Shown: positions 21,206-31,330 of the stretch, in pieces
How positions within the stretch are numbered: position 1 is the first letter of the stretch
Layout: each line of letters begins with the position of its first letter
Assembly (NCBI GenBank): GCA_018398575.1
Contig: JAGTXZ010000003.1
Coordinates: forward strand, 372,001 to 436,000
Source of the DNA: Ampelomyces quisqualis
Taxonomy: Eukaryota; Ascomycota; Dothideomycetes; Pleosporales; Phaeosphaeriaceae
Direction: 5' to 3'
Length of the DNA stretch: 64,000 bases
Position numbers and translations under genes: made by a program
Notes under the pieces: model-generated
The model's input: the letters and a program-made list of their open reading frames with translations, nothing else
Told to the model about the DNA's origin: nothing
The model's database searches: none

Positions 21206-24200
21206 TCACCGCTCGAACTCTAAAACGCGCCGACTAGCATCACTCCCCGTCCGATTTCTCGTTGTCTTGATCGCTTCACCTGGGCCATCAGGCGATAACA
21301 AGGGTGGTGCTGTATCGCTCTTGGTGGCATCTACACCTGCAGTCTCCGCTCCTTCGAGAAGATCGGCATCCTTGGCATCCTCATCTTCATCGTCATCCTC
21401 CCTGCCATGTCTCGCTTCCTTGTCCAGTTCTTTCTGTGCCTCGTCGTATCTGCGCCTGACCTCTGCCGCGACGCGCATGCCATCGGTGACAATGTTGTCG
21501 AGCATGCCTCGCAGACCTTTGCCCGGTGGAACAACGCCCGCGCCAGCACCTCCAACAACACCCATACCGCTGCCAACGGCTGCAGCCTGTCTTCCAGCAT
21601 TGGAAAAGGTAGTCAGGTTGGCCGAACTCGATGAGAATGGTAGTGATTCGTCAGCCAGGCGAAACGACGACGAGAAGCCCACCTCGAAGAACTGCTCGAG
21701 CACTTCGTCTGCAAGGATGACCATGCGGAAAGTGGGTAGAGTGATATGAAGAGGTTTATTGGGGTCGAGTGCAAGGTTTGCCAATTCTGCTTTCTGGCTG
21801 CGCTCGGCTGATTCCGATTCTGTGGTGTGAGTCGATGCAGTTGGTGAAAGCACGTCGTCGTCAGCCTTAGACCTCGATGCTTTAGGTGTGGAAGGTTCCG
21901 AGCCAAAGTCAATGAGATCGTCTTCGTCGTCATCTCCAACAGCGAAATTGTCCACGTAATCCTTTGCCCGCTCTGCGGCCTGGCTATCTTGGTTATTAGG
22001 GTGATCGGGGTCGGCATATTCGAAGCATCTCCGGATGAAAGCAGAGACACTGCTCAGGAATTGTTCGTCGCGGTTCAGTCGCTCGGGATTCGAATCTGAC
22101 CCGACATCCATTGCAGATGATGATGGGCTTGCTTCAAGAACTCCTCTCCGTGATAGGAATAACAACGCTTCCGAGATTCTCAGTATACCCTCACGATCCA
22201 CCTTGCCGTCGCCATCATCATCGTAAAGCTCGAAAAAGTAGCTGATGTTAGACATGATATCTTTGGTGCCCTTGACGTGTGCGAATCCAGTCACCACATT
22301 CTGCAGTGATAACGAGTCGCTCATATCGGCATCCCAGCGTCTGAACAGTCGTTGCATAAACTCGTGTTCCGCAGGCTCTGGTCCTGAGCCCCAGGGTGAA
22401 ATTGGTGGTTTGCTCCTCATGCTGCCACCGAAATAGGAGTGCGATGGATGAGTACCATTGGCTTCGAGTGGTGAGCTCGGAGAATCAGTTATGGCCCACT
22501 TTGCGATACCTGATGCAAGTGTTAGCACGGAGCAGCTGAATTTATGATTCTGGACTCACCAGCCAGGAACTCGCGGAACGCGTCATAGTCCATTTGCGTT
22601 GGGCTGGGTCCTAGAGCGACTCTACCCTTCTCGGCGCTGCTGCCCATCAGACCAGTCACAACCTCTGTTGCTCTCAGTCTGCTAGCCTTCGCCTTCCGCT
22701 CCGCCTCTTCTTGCATAATCTCCGCACGCTGTTGTCGCTCGTACAGTACAGCGTAAAATTTGTCGTACAAGAAGCCCAGATCGGCAACACTTAGCCTCTT
22801 ACTTTCCGGACCGAGATTCCGTATGGATGTGCGCTTGGCGAAGTTTTCAATGTTCTCTAAAACAGCATCCTTGTGCTTCGCTCGTTGTTCCGAGATTGTG
22901 TTTTGTGTGATGCCAGCGAACTCCTTGAACGCCACGACCATTAACTCCTGGAAGCGGGTGACTGCGCGGAGCTTGGAGTTCTCTGACTTTGGGTGTGCAG
23001 ACTCATCTAGTCGAGAGAAGTATGACTTCAGAACGGAGATAAAAGAGCCGTCATCGGTGGCATCCAGCAGCTCTTCTCCATTGATCCGGAGGATCGCGAG
23101 ACCAATTTGGAACAGGACTTTGGGGCCCTCGAGGAAGAAAACATCTAGCACGCGAAAAGCAAAAATCAGAGGCATGGAGTTGATATAGAGCGATAAAAAC
23201 CATGGCAAAGAGACAACCGACAACTGAACGTCGGATTTGACCAGATGATCCCAGAGGATGGGCATGGTCTTCTCTACCAGCGACTCGAAGACTTTCTGGT
23301 CTAACAGGGTGCCGTACATTGTTTGGGAATAGTAGCCAGGCAGTAGGCGATCACACAGCACTGATAGTAGGAAGAAGGCTTGGGGCTCAGACATGTATCT
23401 TCTCTTGTCAGACCTAAATGTTTGCAGACTAAAGGGTATACGTACATCAGCAACGCCGCGACAACGATGTTCATCGCTTGACAGTAACCAACTTCCTCAT
23501 TTGTCCAGCTGTATGCCGTCAGAACACGCCGCAGTCTGCCGATGCCGTCTTCGCTTTGGAAGCCAGGGTATTCTGGCAGACTTCTGTTTAGATCCTTCTC
23601 GATCTCGTCTATTGCGACAGACTCCCGCCCAGAGAACTTCTGCAATGTTTCGATGTATCGGCTGGGGTTCTGGAGGCGCAGGAAGAAAGCGCCAGAGGTG
23701 AGCTCCCACATCTCGCCTCGTAATCGGTTCGGTAAGCCAACGCGGATGAGTTTGTGAAAGGTCGGTTGTCGAATGAGGGTAGCGCTTCGTCCGTTGTCTG
23801 CCACGTATTAGCGTCGTACTCAAGGTAAACTCACAAGAATATACCTCTTAGATACTCGCGCCACAGTCTGATCTTGGTCGCATCTCTCAGCTTCCGAGCA
23901 TTGCCTGGGTATCGAAAGATCATTCCAAGGCCAGTATCCGGGTGTTCCTTCCCCGGATTTGCGCCGTCTTCGCCCACTTTCTTCTCCTCCGAGTCGGTCA
24001 AGAGGTATTCAGAATAGCAATGGCCCACCACTCTCCGCAGATTGTCGACCTCCTTGACGCCCTCTCTCAGGCCCTTCTTCAACCCATCGCAAAACCGTTC
24101 GCAGGCCTGCCGCGATCCCGCCAGCTGGATCGTGAGCTTCTGGCCAGCAGGCGCCTGCGTCTTCGAGTCTGGCACCCCGTTCCATGTTGTGATGGCCAGC

Positions 24201-24655
24201 GCAAACATGTAGCTCTGGCTGTGCAGACGCTCGACTCTGCGAATACCGCATAGCGGCAAAGTGAAACCATTCCCAGCTGGTCCGGCCCCGTGTGTCTGCC
24301 CCGTGAAGCTACTGCTGGAGCTCAACGTAGCCGTGTTGACAAAGCTCGAGCCCTGCGTCGAGAAGCAGAGATACTGCTCGCTGAGGTGCAGCTTCCCGAC
24401 ATAGTGGTTGCCCTGGCCACGGTCTTTCTCCGAGGGTGTGACGTTGCCAGCGCCCCTCGTTGAGTAGTGGGGTGAGAGCGTGAGCTCGGCAGTGATCTCC
24501 TGGAGCGGGTTCTGCGTGTCGGGGAGTCGGAACTGGTAGCGGAAGAGGGTCGCTTTCGAAGGTCTGCGGTCGGTGGTAGCCGGTGCGGCTATGTTATTCA
24601 GCGTCGGCTCGATGTACGACTGGGCCTTCTGCACCAGGCTCGTGATGCTGAACAT
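21206..24655 (-). CDS. GRAM-TBC-EF-hand Rab GTPase-activating protein
   Basis: Four exons: 24655-23845, 23797-23446, 23398-22560 and 22509-21206, with introns of 47-50 bases, giving 1101 aa. The N-terminal part (about residues 30-170) looks like a GRAM/PH-like lipid-binding domain (HYVGKLHLSEQYLCFSTQ). The TBC domain begins near residue 290 (GLPNRLRGEMWELTSGA) and carries both catalytic fingers: Arg342 in IEKDLNRS and Gln377 in VGYCQAMN. A canonical EF-hand loop follows (DDDGDGKVDREG). The C-terminal region is acidic, Ser-rich and disordered. This is the layout of yeast Mdr1/Gyp2 and animal TBC1D8/9 proteins, GAPs for Ypt/Rab GTPases. Calcium control through the EF-hand is possible but not shown. 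Confidence 0.93.
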
Positions 24656-24968
24656 GATTTCGGACCGGCCAGAAGCTAGGTGGGTAGTCCTGTGGTAGCC
24701 GTGCCTTTATGCTTCATCGCGCGGAAATAGTAGCTATGTCTCACTCGTCCGCCTGCAGTGGATGGAACATATGCACGGCGAGCTGGCTGGTGGAGCGGGA
24801 GTCTGCGCACGGTCGATGGAGAGTGGCTGAAATGTGCCGCTTATGTAAGACACCCGCCAGACTGTTTCAAAGAATGTGTGACGCATGTGTCTATCATTTC
24901 CGACACCAATTACAATTACGGTGGTGTTCAAAAGCAACTACTAGGTAAGCAGGATTCATACCGCCTTC
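24656..24968. other. Intergenic gap
   Basis: Between the TBC gene start and the 3' end of the next minus-strand gene. It must contain the TBC promoter. No further feature seen. Confidence 0.5.
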
Positions 24969-25847
24969 TCACCAACTCCGAACCTTCCCCCACCCCCTAT
25001 CATTCACTCCGTCATTCCCAAAATACTTCCCACTCACGTGCTCCGTCTCTCCCCCCAACCCGCCATCTACATCTCCCTTACTCGCCAACTCCCCAACCGC
25101 CAATCTCACTGGAATCCTCGCCCCTTCCTCCAACGACTTGGACGGCCTCCCAATCTGATTGCCCATATCCGTATCCACCCAGCCCGGACAGCAACAGTTG
25201 ATCAACACATCCGGATTCTGGTTCGCAAGCACAATGGTCATGGCGTTGACGAGCGCTTTGCTGACTTGGTAGCTTTTTGCGCCAGAGCCCCAGCCAGCAC
25301 TCTCCTGGGTGGAACTACCCTTCTGCACGGCGGAGAGATATGTGCCTGCTAGCTTGTCGACGTCCGACAGCGACTTAGCGGTCCGGAATTTTTCTTGTAT
25401 GGGGGCGGCGTAGTTGTTTAGTTGGCATGCTGTGCTGGATAGGTTGACGATGCGGGAGCCCTTGTTTTTCGCCATGCCGCCCTGGTCGAGAAAGATTTCG
25501 CACATGGACTTTGTGCCGTGGTAGTTTATCTCGATGGTTTGAGCAGCCAATTCGGTTGTCTCGTTGTTGTTATTGTTGACGCCTGCGTTGCAGATGAGGA
25601 CGCCGATTGCTTGGCCTTCTTTAATTGTCGAGCTGAGGAAAGCTGTGATTGAGTGTTTGTCGCCAACGTCGAGCTTGCCATATCGAACTTTGTTATTATA
25701 TGAGGGCTTGATACCAAGGTCGGTGCCGGCACGCGATGTTGCATAGATGGTCAACGGGGGCTCATGTTGGGATTTGGCAAGCAGGTGGACGATACCCTGA
25801 CCGATGCCCCGATTAGATCCAGTGACGACGACGAGCCTTGTGGACAT
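24969..25847 (-). CDS. Short-chain dehydrogenase, carbonyl-reductase type
   Basis: Single exon, ATG at 25847, 292 aa. A classic SDR fold is visible: TGSNRGIG cofactor motif (residues 9-16), NAG (87-89), Ser at about 137-138 in VNLSST, and the YQVSK catalytic Tyr193/Lys197. CCPGWVDTDMGNQIG follows, the usual carbonyl reductase (CBR1) region after the active site. The segment between Ser and Tyr is longer than in classical SDRs, as in CBR1/SDR21C monomeric carbonyl reductases. The TSRAG segment after beta-strand 2 favours NADPH. It lacks a targeting signal and is probably cytosolic. The next gene upstream is a second, unrelated SDR in the same orientation, but the two differ in structure and targeting, so no shared pathway is implied. 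Confidence 0.9.
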   Translation of the reverse strand: MSTRLVVVTGSNRGIGQGIVHLLAKSQHEPPLTIYATSRAGTDLGIKPSYNNKVRYGKLDVGDKHSITAFLSSTIKEGQAIGVLICNAGVNNNNNETTELAAQTIEINYHGTKSMCEIFLDQGGMAKNKGSRIVNLSSTACQLNNYAAPIQEKFRTAKSLSDVDKLAGTYLSAVQKGSSTQESAGWGSGAKSYQVSKALVNAMTIVLANQNPDVLINCCCPGWVDTDMGNQIGRPSKSLEEGARIPVRLAVGELASKGDVDGGLGGETEHVSGKYFGNDGVNDRGWGKVRSW

Positions 25848-26226
25848 GGCAGTAGAATATTTGCCTCGTGGGAATGTGATATCGGTATCATGTTCAGATT
25901 TGTCAAGGGAGGTATATTAGTACATCTCGATACCAGTCGTGATGTCATGGGTTTGTATTGATCTACAAAACAAAAAGGCTCGCGTCATGGACCATTAACT
26001 AGAAGTTCTACTTACAACAAGCCAGCTTTGCCTGAAGGCCAGAACGCGGGTCTTCAGTACATGGCAAGAACGCACAGTTGTCGTTCTGGAAGCATGCAGT
26101 GGGTTTGCCCGTTGTGAGCTCGTGCATTCCATCAGTATATGTGAACAGCATTCTGGTGTCCCAATCAAACTCCGGCTTTTGTGCAATGGAGCAGTTGAAC
26201 CATGGTCAGCTATATTGGTAGCACTC
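25848..26226. other. Intergenic gap
   Basis: 5' flank of the carbonyl-reductase-like gene and 3' flank of the second SDR gene. No other feature seen. Confidence 0.5.
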
Positions 26227-27480
26227 TTAGGTGCAAGTGTAGGCTCCGTCAACGCGCAGGTCCGCACCCTAGAGCTGTCAGAGACTGTGCGACACCATAG
26301 ACGTGAGGGACTTACTGTAACATAAGAACTTGCGTCACTAGACAAGAAGGTAACAGCACCCATAAGGTCTTCCGGTCGACCCATCTTGCCGACCGGAATC
26401 AGGGAGGTCCACTGCTTCTGAAGGTCTGGGTTGTCGTCGAGAATCTTCTTGGTGCTACCAAATATTAATACTGGGCTGTTTCTTCGGGGTAAGAAGAGAC
26501 TTACAGTGCGGTGAGCATGTAACCTGGTGAGATGCAGTTCACACGGATGCCTGCGCCAGCCCACTCGACTGCCAAACTCGAAGCCAAGTGGCGGACAGCA
26601 GCCTTGGCGGCATTGTAGGGTGCTTGCGGCTGGGGAACGTTGACGATGGCGCCAGACATGCTGCCAATCATGACAATGCTGCCCGGCACCTTGCGTTCCA
26701 TGAGGTGCTTGGCCACGGCAACAGCATATAGGTAGGTACCATCCACGTTAACACCCCACAGCTTCTGCATGCGATCATGAGGATATGAGATGGCATCGTA
26801 GTTCTCGGTGAAGCCAGCAGAAGTGACCAGGTTGTCGACTCTGCCATGCTCCTTCAGGATCTCAGCTAGGGATTGGTTGACTGATGTTGGACTCGAGACG
26901 TCGCAGAAGTGTGCGGTGACCTTTGGGATTCTATAGCGTTGATCAGCCGTGTGGCGTATGCGATGCTCGGCAACGCGTACTTGTTCGAGTCTGGGTTCTC
27001 CTGCTTGTAGATGTCGACGAGGCCCTGCGCGGATCGCTGTCCCTCTTCTCTGTTCATGTCCACAATGGCGACGTCAGCTCCCGACGTCACCAAAGCCTGG
27101 GCCATGACAAGGCCCAGGCCACGAGCGCCGCCAGTGACAACCGCCACTTTGCCCTCCATGGAAAAGGCTGCGAGTGTGCGCAGAGCATGGACTCCGCCTC
27201 GCCCTACAACTGGCTGTGACGGGGGGAGGTCCTTCTCTTCAGGATACTCGACCACAATGTCCTCGCGCGTACGGGCATACTGTCCTTCATGGTCGCCGGT
27301 TGAACCCGGCTCGCCAGATGTTGTTGCGTCGTCGATGTCCTCGTTGTCCCTGCCAAAGCGGCGGACTGTGACCGAGAAAGGTCGAATCGGGGTGATGGCG
27401 GGCTGGACGCGTCTGGACGCCACCTGTGGGACCCTGGACGCACGAGCAAGGCGGGTGGCGTATCCCAGTGATTTAAACAT
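26227..27480 (-). CDS. Short-chain dehydrogenase with likely mitochondrial presequence
   Basis: Four exons: 27480-26981, 26930-26505, 26454-26316 and 26268-26227. The introns are 47-50 bases and the product is 368 aa. The first 45 residues are rich in Arg and Ser/Thr and poor in acid (MFKSLGYATRLARASRVPQV ... RPFSVTVRRFG), like a mitochondrial targeting peptide. A linker rich in acidic residues follows. The SDR domain starts near residue 108: TGGARGLG (116-123), CDVSS, SAG, a Ser in GSMSG, YNAAK (Tyr about 272, Lys about 276) and NCISPGYMLT. The end, GADLRVDGAYTCT, fits the family. It resembles sorbitol/xylulose-reductase type (SOU1-like) SDRs. The sugar-alcohol substrate is an inference. Confidence 0.9.
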
Positions 27481-27912
27481 GGTGGGGGCAGTGAAGAGGG
27501 AGGAAAAGGCCGGAGGGGAAGAACTGGGACGTGGGAGCTAGGACTCCCAGGAGCTCTGCAAGCGGCACGCCGAGCCACCCAGGTATCGTGAGAACTTGGC
27601 CCGTGGCCCGCGGGGTGTTTTCGGTCCGTTGTCGCTGTGGCTAGGCCCGAAGAAGCTGGACATGTACCACGTGAGAGGCCCAGCGTGGAGACAGCTGTAC
27701 TGAGGGTTGGTTGCAGCAATTGGCAATTGGGTCTGTTGTTGGACACAAGGACTGGTGCCTGAACAGCTGTGATGTGCTGCCATGAGCTTCGTTGAGGGCA
27801 TTGCATTTGGTGGGGGTGTGACATCACAGCCCCGACATTGGCCCGCCGTCGCCGGAGATCAACCAGGCCTCCGCTCGCTGAGACCACGGGGCGGCACACC
27901 TCATAGCCCAGC
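27481..27912. promoter_or_regulatory. Divergent promoter region, SDR and inositol 5-phosphatase
   Basis: 432 bases separate the start codons of the minus-strand mitochondrial-type SDR and the plus-strand 5-phosphatase, so both promoters must lie here. No specific factor site is claimed. Confidence 0.6.
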
Positions 27913-29193
27913 ATGGAGCTGTACCTCTTGACGTTCAACTGTGCGCGCACGCTGGTGGACCCCGCCTCCCTGGCCGACTCCTTCTTTGACGCCCTTCCTC
28001 CCGGCGCCCCCGTGCCTGACCTCGTGGCCATCTCACTGCAAGAAATAGCACCCATTGCCTACTCTTTCCTCGGCGGATCCTGCCTGAAGCCCTATCTCGA
28101 CCGCCTCACTACCACAGTCCAACTAGCAGCCGATCTGCACAGCCATGGCAGTCAGCAGCTCGACCATGTCGCTACCCGGAGCTTGGGCATGACGGCGTTG
28201 ATCATGTACGCAACCCCCAAACTGGCGCAAAGCATACAATGGATACAGTCAGCGGGCGCTGGCGTCGGCTTCGCAAACATGGGCAACAAGGGCGCCATTG
28301 CCATGCGCGTCGGCGTCGCATGCCCCAACCCCGTGGACACGCTGACCCTCACCTTTGCGGCTGCCCACCTGGCGCCCATGGAGAGCAACATCAGCGCCAG
28401 GAACAAAGACTGGGAGACCCTGGTGCGGAACCTCGTCTTTGTCAGCGATGACGACTCTGCATACAGTTCAAGCGAGGAAACCTCCCTGCTTGCGCCGTCG
28501 CCTGCCGAGCCGCCAGTCGATCACAATGGACTGTTCTCTGAGGGCAACCTCTTCGTTTTTGGTGACCTTAACTACCGCACGCATCATGTTCCGCCAGGGC
28601 CCGACGACCACAGGGACTACCCGCAGCCGTCGTCTTCTGCGTCATCATCGAAGCACTACCTGCACTTGCTGAAAAGGGACCAGTTGACAAGGGAGAAGGC
28701 AGCCAACCGCACGCTGCATGGATTACAGGAGCTCCAGATCGATTTTCCGCCTACCTACAAGTACGCAACTCCCAAAAATGCCGCTACCAAAAATTTCCAG
28801 CGCGACGCTACAGGCACCCAAGACGAATGGCAGTGGTCCAAACACAGATACCCCTCATGGTGCGACCGCATTCTCTTCTCAAGTGCACCGGGCTCGGACC
28901 TCGAGCCACACAAGTACACTGCCTTGCCCGTCCAAGCCACGTCCGACCATCGCCCCGTGGCTTTGTCTCTGCGCGTCGGCGACAAGCCGCGTTCCCACGA
29001 CAGAGAAGCCATTCGCTCTCCATTTCCTACCAATCCTGGATGGAAGTCCCGGAGAGATGCTGCCCGCCGCTGGGAACTTATTGTCGGCGTGCTTTCCTAT
29101 CTGAGTCTGACCGGGAAAGGCAACGCCATTCTCGTTGCAGTCGTGGGCGCAGCGCTTGGTAGCTTGTGGCTCGCTTCTCATCTACGCACCTAG
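27913..29193 (+). CDS. Inositol polyphosphate 5-phosphatase, tail-anchored (Inp54-like)
   Basis: Single exon, ATG at 27913, 426 aa. The endonuclease/exonuclease/phosphatase fold carries the 5-phosphatase signatures: TFNCAR at the start, SLQEIAP (metal-binding Glu), GNKGAIAMRV, HLAPMESN, FVFGDLNYRTH (residues 215-224), PPTYKY, PSWCDRIL and SDHRPV. A single hydrophobic helix near the C-terminus (AILVAVVGAALGSLWLASHL) with a short tail makes it tail-anchored. This is the layout of yeast Inp54, which sits on the ER and removes the 5-phosphate of PI(4,5)P2. An insertion of acidic/Ser-rich residues (about 178-210) precedes the GDLNYR motif. No signal peptide. Confidence 0.93.
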   Translation: MELYLLTFNCARTLVDPASLADSFFDALPPGAPVPDLVAISLQEIAPIAYSFLGGSCLKPYLDRLTTTVQLAADLHSHGSQQLDHVATRSLGMTALIMYATPKLAQSIQWIQSAGAGVGFANMGNKGAIAMRVGVACPNPVDTLTLTFAAAHLAPMESNISARNKDWETLVRNLVFVSDDDSAYSSSEETSLLAPSPAEPPVDHNGLFSEGNLFVFGDLNYRTHHVPPGPDDHRDYPQPSSSASSSKHYLHLLKRDQLTREKAANRTLHGLQELQIDFPPTYKYATPKNAATKNFQRDATGTQDEWQWSKHRYPSWCDRILFSSAPGSDLEPHKYTALPVQATSDHRPVALSLRVGDKPRSHDREAIRSPFPTNPGWKSRRDAARRWELIVGVLSYLSLTGKGNAILVAVVGAALGSLWLASHLRT

Positions 29194-29440
29194 CGCCTCA
29201 TGTGCCTCCAGCGTAATTCGGAAAGCTGGGCATTATCAGCGCGCGCATCCTCGAGGATCGGACACACCTCAACTTACTATGGAATTCTTCGAATCCTCTC
29301 AACAGTATTGCAGCGATTCTGTGGAACCACCCCCCCAAAGATATAGTGCGAATTGGTGGCATCCCATCGTGGGGCAAACATGTCAACAAACACCCGATAT
29401 AAATGAGCTTTAATGGGATCCGAATGCAGCCCAGAAATTT
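29194..29440. other. 3' flank of the 5-phosphatase gene
   Basis: Non-coding start of a gene-poor stretch that continues to 39004. Nothing else seen in these bases. Confidence 0.5.
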
Positions 29441-29815
29441 ATGGCGTTTGGCTCGCATCTGAGTACCTCGACAACGCCGGGGTATCGTGTTGCCAGTCAA
29501 TTAAAACGTTCCCCTCAAGATTCAATCGAGCTACCAGCAGGACTCTTGTGGCGCCTATGATGGGATGCACTGAACATAGGACTATCCGAAGTCGTCGAGA
29601 GCGGTCCAGACGACGTGGCAGTGTCAATAGCACGGACAGCAGGCCGAATGCTTGTCTCCATGGGCAGAAAGCCAGCACTTAACCAAATTTGTGTTATCCT
29701 TTCAGCAGTCCTTGTACAAAGTAATCTTCTAGATGGGCTTCGCTTGCCCTCGCCAGCACTATCATGTCCAACCGTTCCCAGATCAACAGCAACCTGTGCA
29801 GCTTCGTCTACGTAG
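29441..29815 (+). pseudogene. Interrupted open frame, unrecognised
   Basis: ATG at 29441 starts a protein-like frame (MAFGSHLSTSTTPGYRVASQ) that is broken by TGA at 29558-29560. It continues in the same frame without another stop to 29815 (WDALNIGLSEVVESGPDDVA, then VSIARTAGRMLVSMGRKPAL). The helix-like amphipathic run after the stop suggests former coding sequence. CGA to TGA would explain the lesion. No family recognised. It could be chance. Confidence 0.25.
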
Positions 29816-30803
29816 TCACCTTAGCCACATAGTCAGCCAAACATCTTGCCAAAGATGTTAGAATCGTGGAACTTGCCATTACTCGATGTGCCCACTCACG
29901 TCTGTCCGCCCGAGAAGAAGCAATTATATTTATTAATGTCCGCTCAACTTGCTTGTCCTATAACGTGATATTTTGATGGCGAGCACCTCGCCCCTTTGGC
30001 TTTGGCATCAGAACTCGTGTTGGACCAGGAACCCCTTTCACAATACTGAAGCCAAAGAGGGAAGCACGAACGAATCGGCTTCTTCAGTTGGCAAGTAGTG
30101 ATGCGAAATATAAAGATTTGGGCTCGCATATTCTAAGATTGTCACGGTGGGGCAGCAGTCGTACTTGTCTGATAGGAGTCTGAGCAGCCTTGTGATGGGA
30201 AGAATGCGGTTGCGGCTGGCTAGATGCAAGCATCTTTGTAGCGACCAACAACTCCCGCAGGCCTGGACTGTCAGTGTGAGCCGTAACGCAGGTCTTCTAC
30301 AACTTTTGAAATGACTTACGCCGTACACCCTGCGCTTCCATGGGCCATACGTAAATCAAAGTTTCAGCAGTCCGACTCTGCCAGCTCCATCGTGCCTTCC
30401 TAGCTAGTCACTCTCCTCAAACCACTAAGAGAACCAACCTATTTTGGGCAAGCCTTCACACACATTACCGCGTATTTTTCTTTACATATTGCAATGAAAT
30501 ACTTTGCGCATCTCTTCGCAACCACCCACTTCTACACCAACTTGTTCAATCCCCGTATACCCACGATTCCTCGCTCAGTCACCCGACGCCGATATATGTC
30601 CGAGTACAAGTCCTTCTATCCCAGCTTGCTCCATCTATTTCCAGCGTCACTCGTCCCTTACTGCTGGGATACGCCTTCCGCATAGGGCTTGTAGGGCTAA
30701 TTCGGCTTATATCTTGAACCAGCAAGATTAGTTGTTAGTACGCGGATGTGATCTTACTTGCCGGGGCTGCGGGCTGGGGTGTTTTGAGTGTCGATTCAGG
30801 CTG
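29816..30803. other. Gene-poor, nothing supportable
   Basis: Only short frames (for example 30038-30328 minus, 96 codons) without motifs or credible starts. Confidence 0.4.
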
Positions 30804-31330
30804 TCAATAGTAGGTGGAGTAGAAAGAAGTTTGAGATTCGTTAGCATAGTGTGAAATGATACGGTGAGTGGGGGGGTATGGTTGGTGGGATGGGCAACAC
30901 TGCGTTATATACTCACTATATACTGACCTGCGATGTTCTCTCTTATTTGTCTGCGGACGGAATGTTGTTGGACGCAAATAGTTCCCAAAGTACTCGTATG
31001 TCTGCTCGGCAACGTAAATGTCGTTGAAGCCCAGGTCATGAAACAATAAACCTCGCTACTTTGGTCTCACAGGCTTTCTGAAGCTCTTTCCATCAGGCGC
31101 AATGTTAACTTAGGACCCCCAATCTACCACTGCGGTATGTGGCACATAAAAATTTTCAGGCGATGCTTCGGATTCAAACCATTTAACTTTTGATTCTTTT
31201 TCGGTAACCGTACACATGCAATGCCACTTGATTCGCAGAAAGACACATCTCTGATCACAGGGAAGATACATAGCAACAAGGACCTGCTTACTCTAGAATT
31301 GTCTGGTGTACTTCAGTTAACGCTCCAGAT
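30804..31330 (-). pseudogene. Decayed protein-coding relic, family unknown
   Basis: Read on the minus strand, one frame gives QVLVAMYLPCDQRCVFLRIK, then KVKWFESEASPENFYVPHTA and VVDWGS. It meets a TAA, resumes with NIAPDGKSFRKPVRPK, meets a TAG, and resumes with RGLLFHDLGFNDIYVAEQTY and EYFGNYLRPTTFRP to about 30804. All pieces are in the same frame and have ordinary protein composition. The stops fit CAA to TAA and CAG (or TGG) to TAG changes. There is no ATG for the last piece. I do not recognise the family. Confidence 0.3.

Noticed and set aside
24969..27480. Two adjacent SDR genes as the start of a secondary-metabolite cluster
   Set aside because: No polyketide synthase, peptide synthetase, terpene cyclase, P450 or cluster regulator is near, and the two SDRs belong to different subfamilies.
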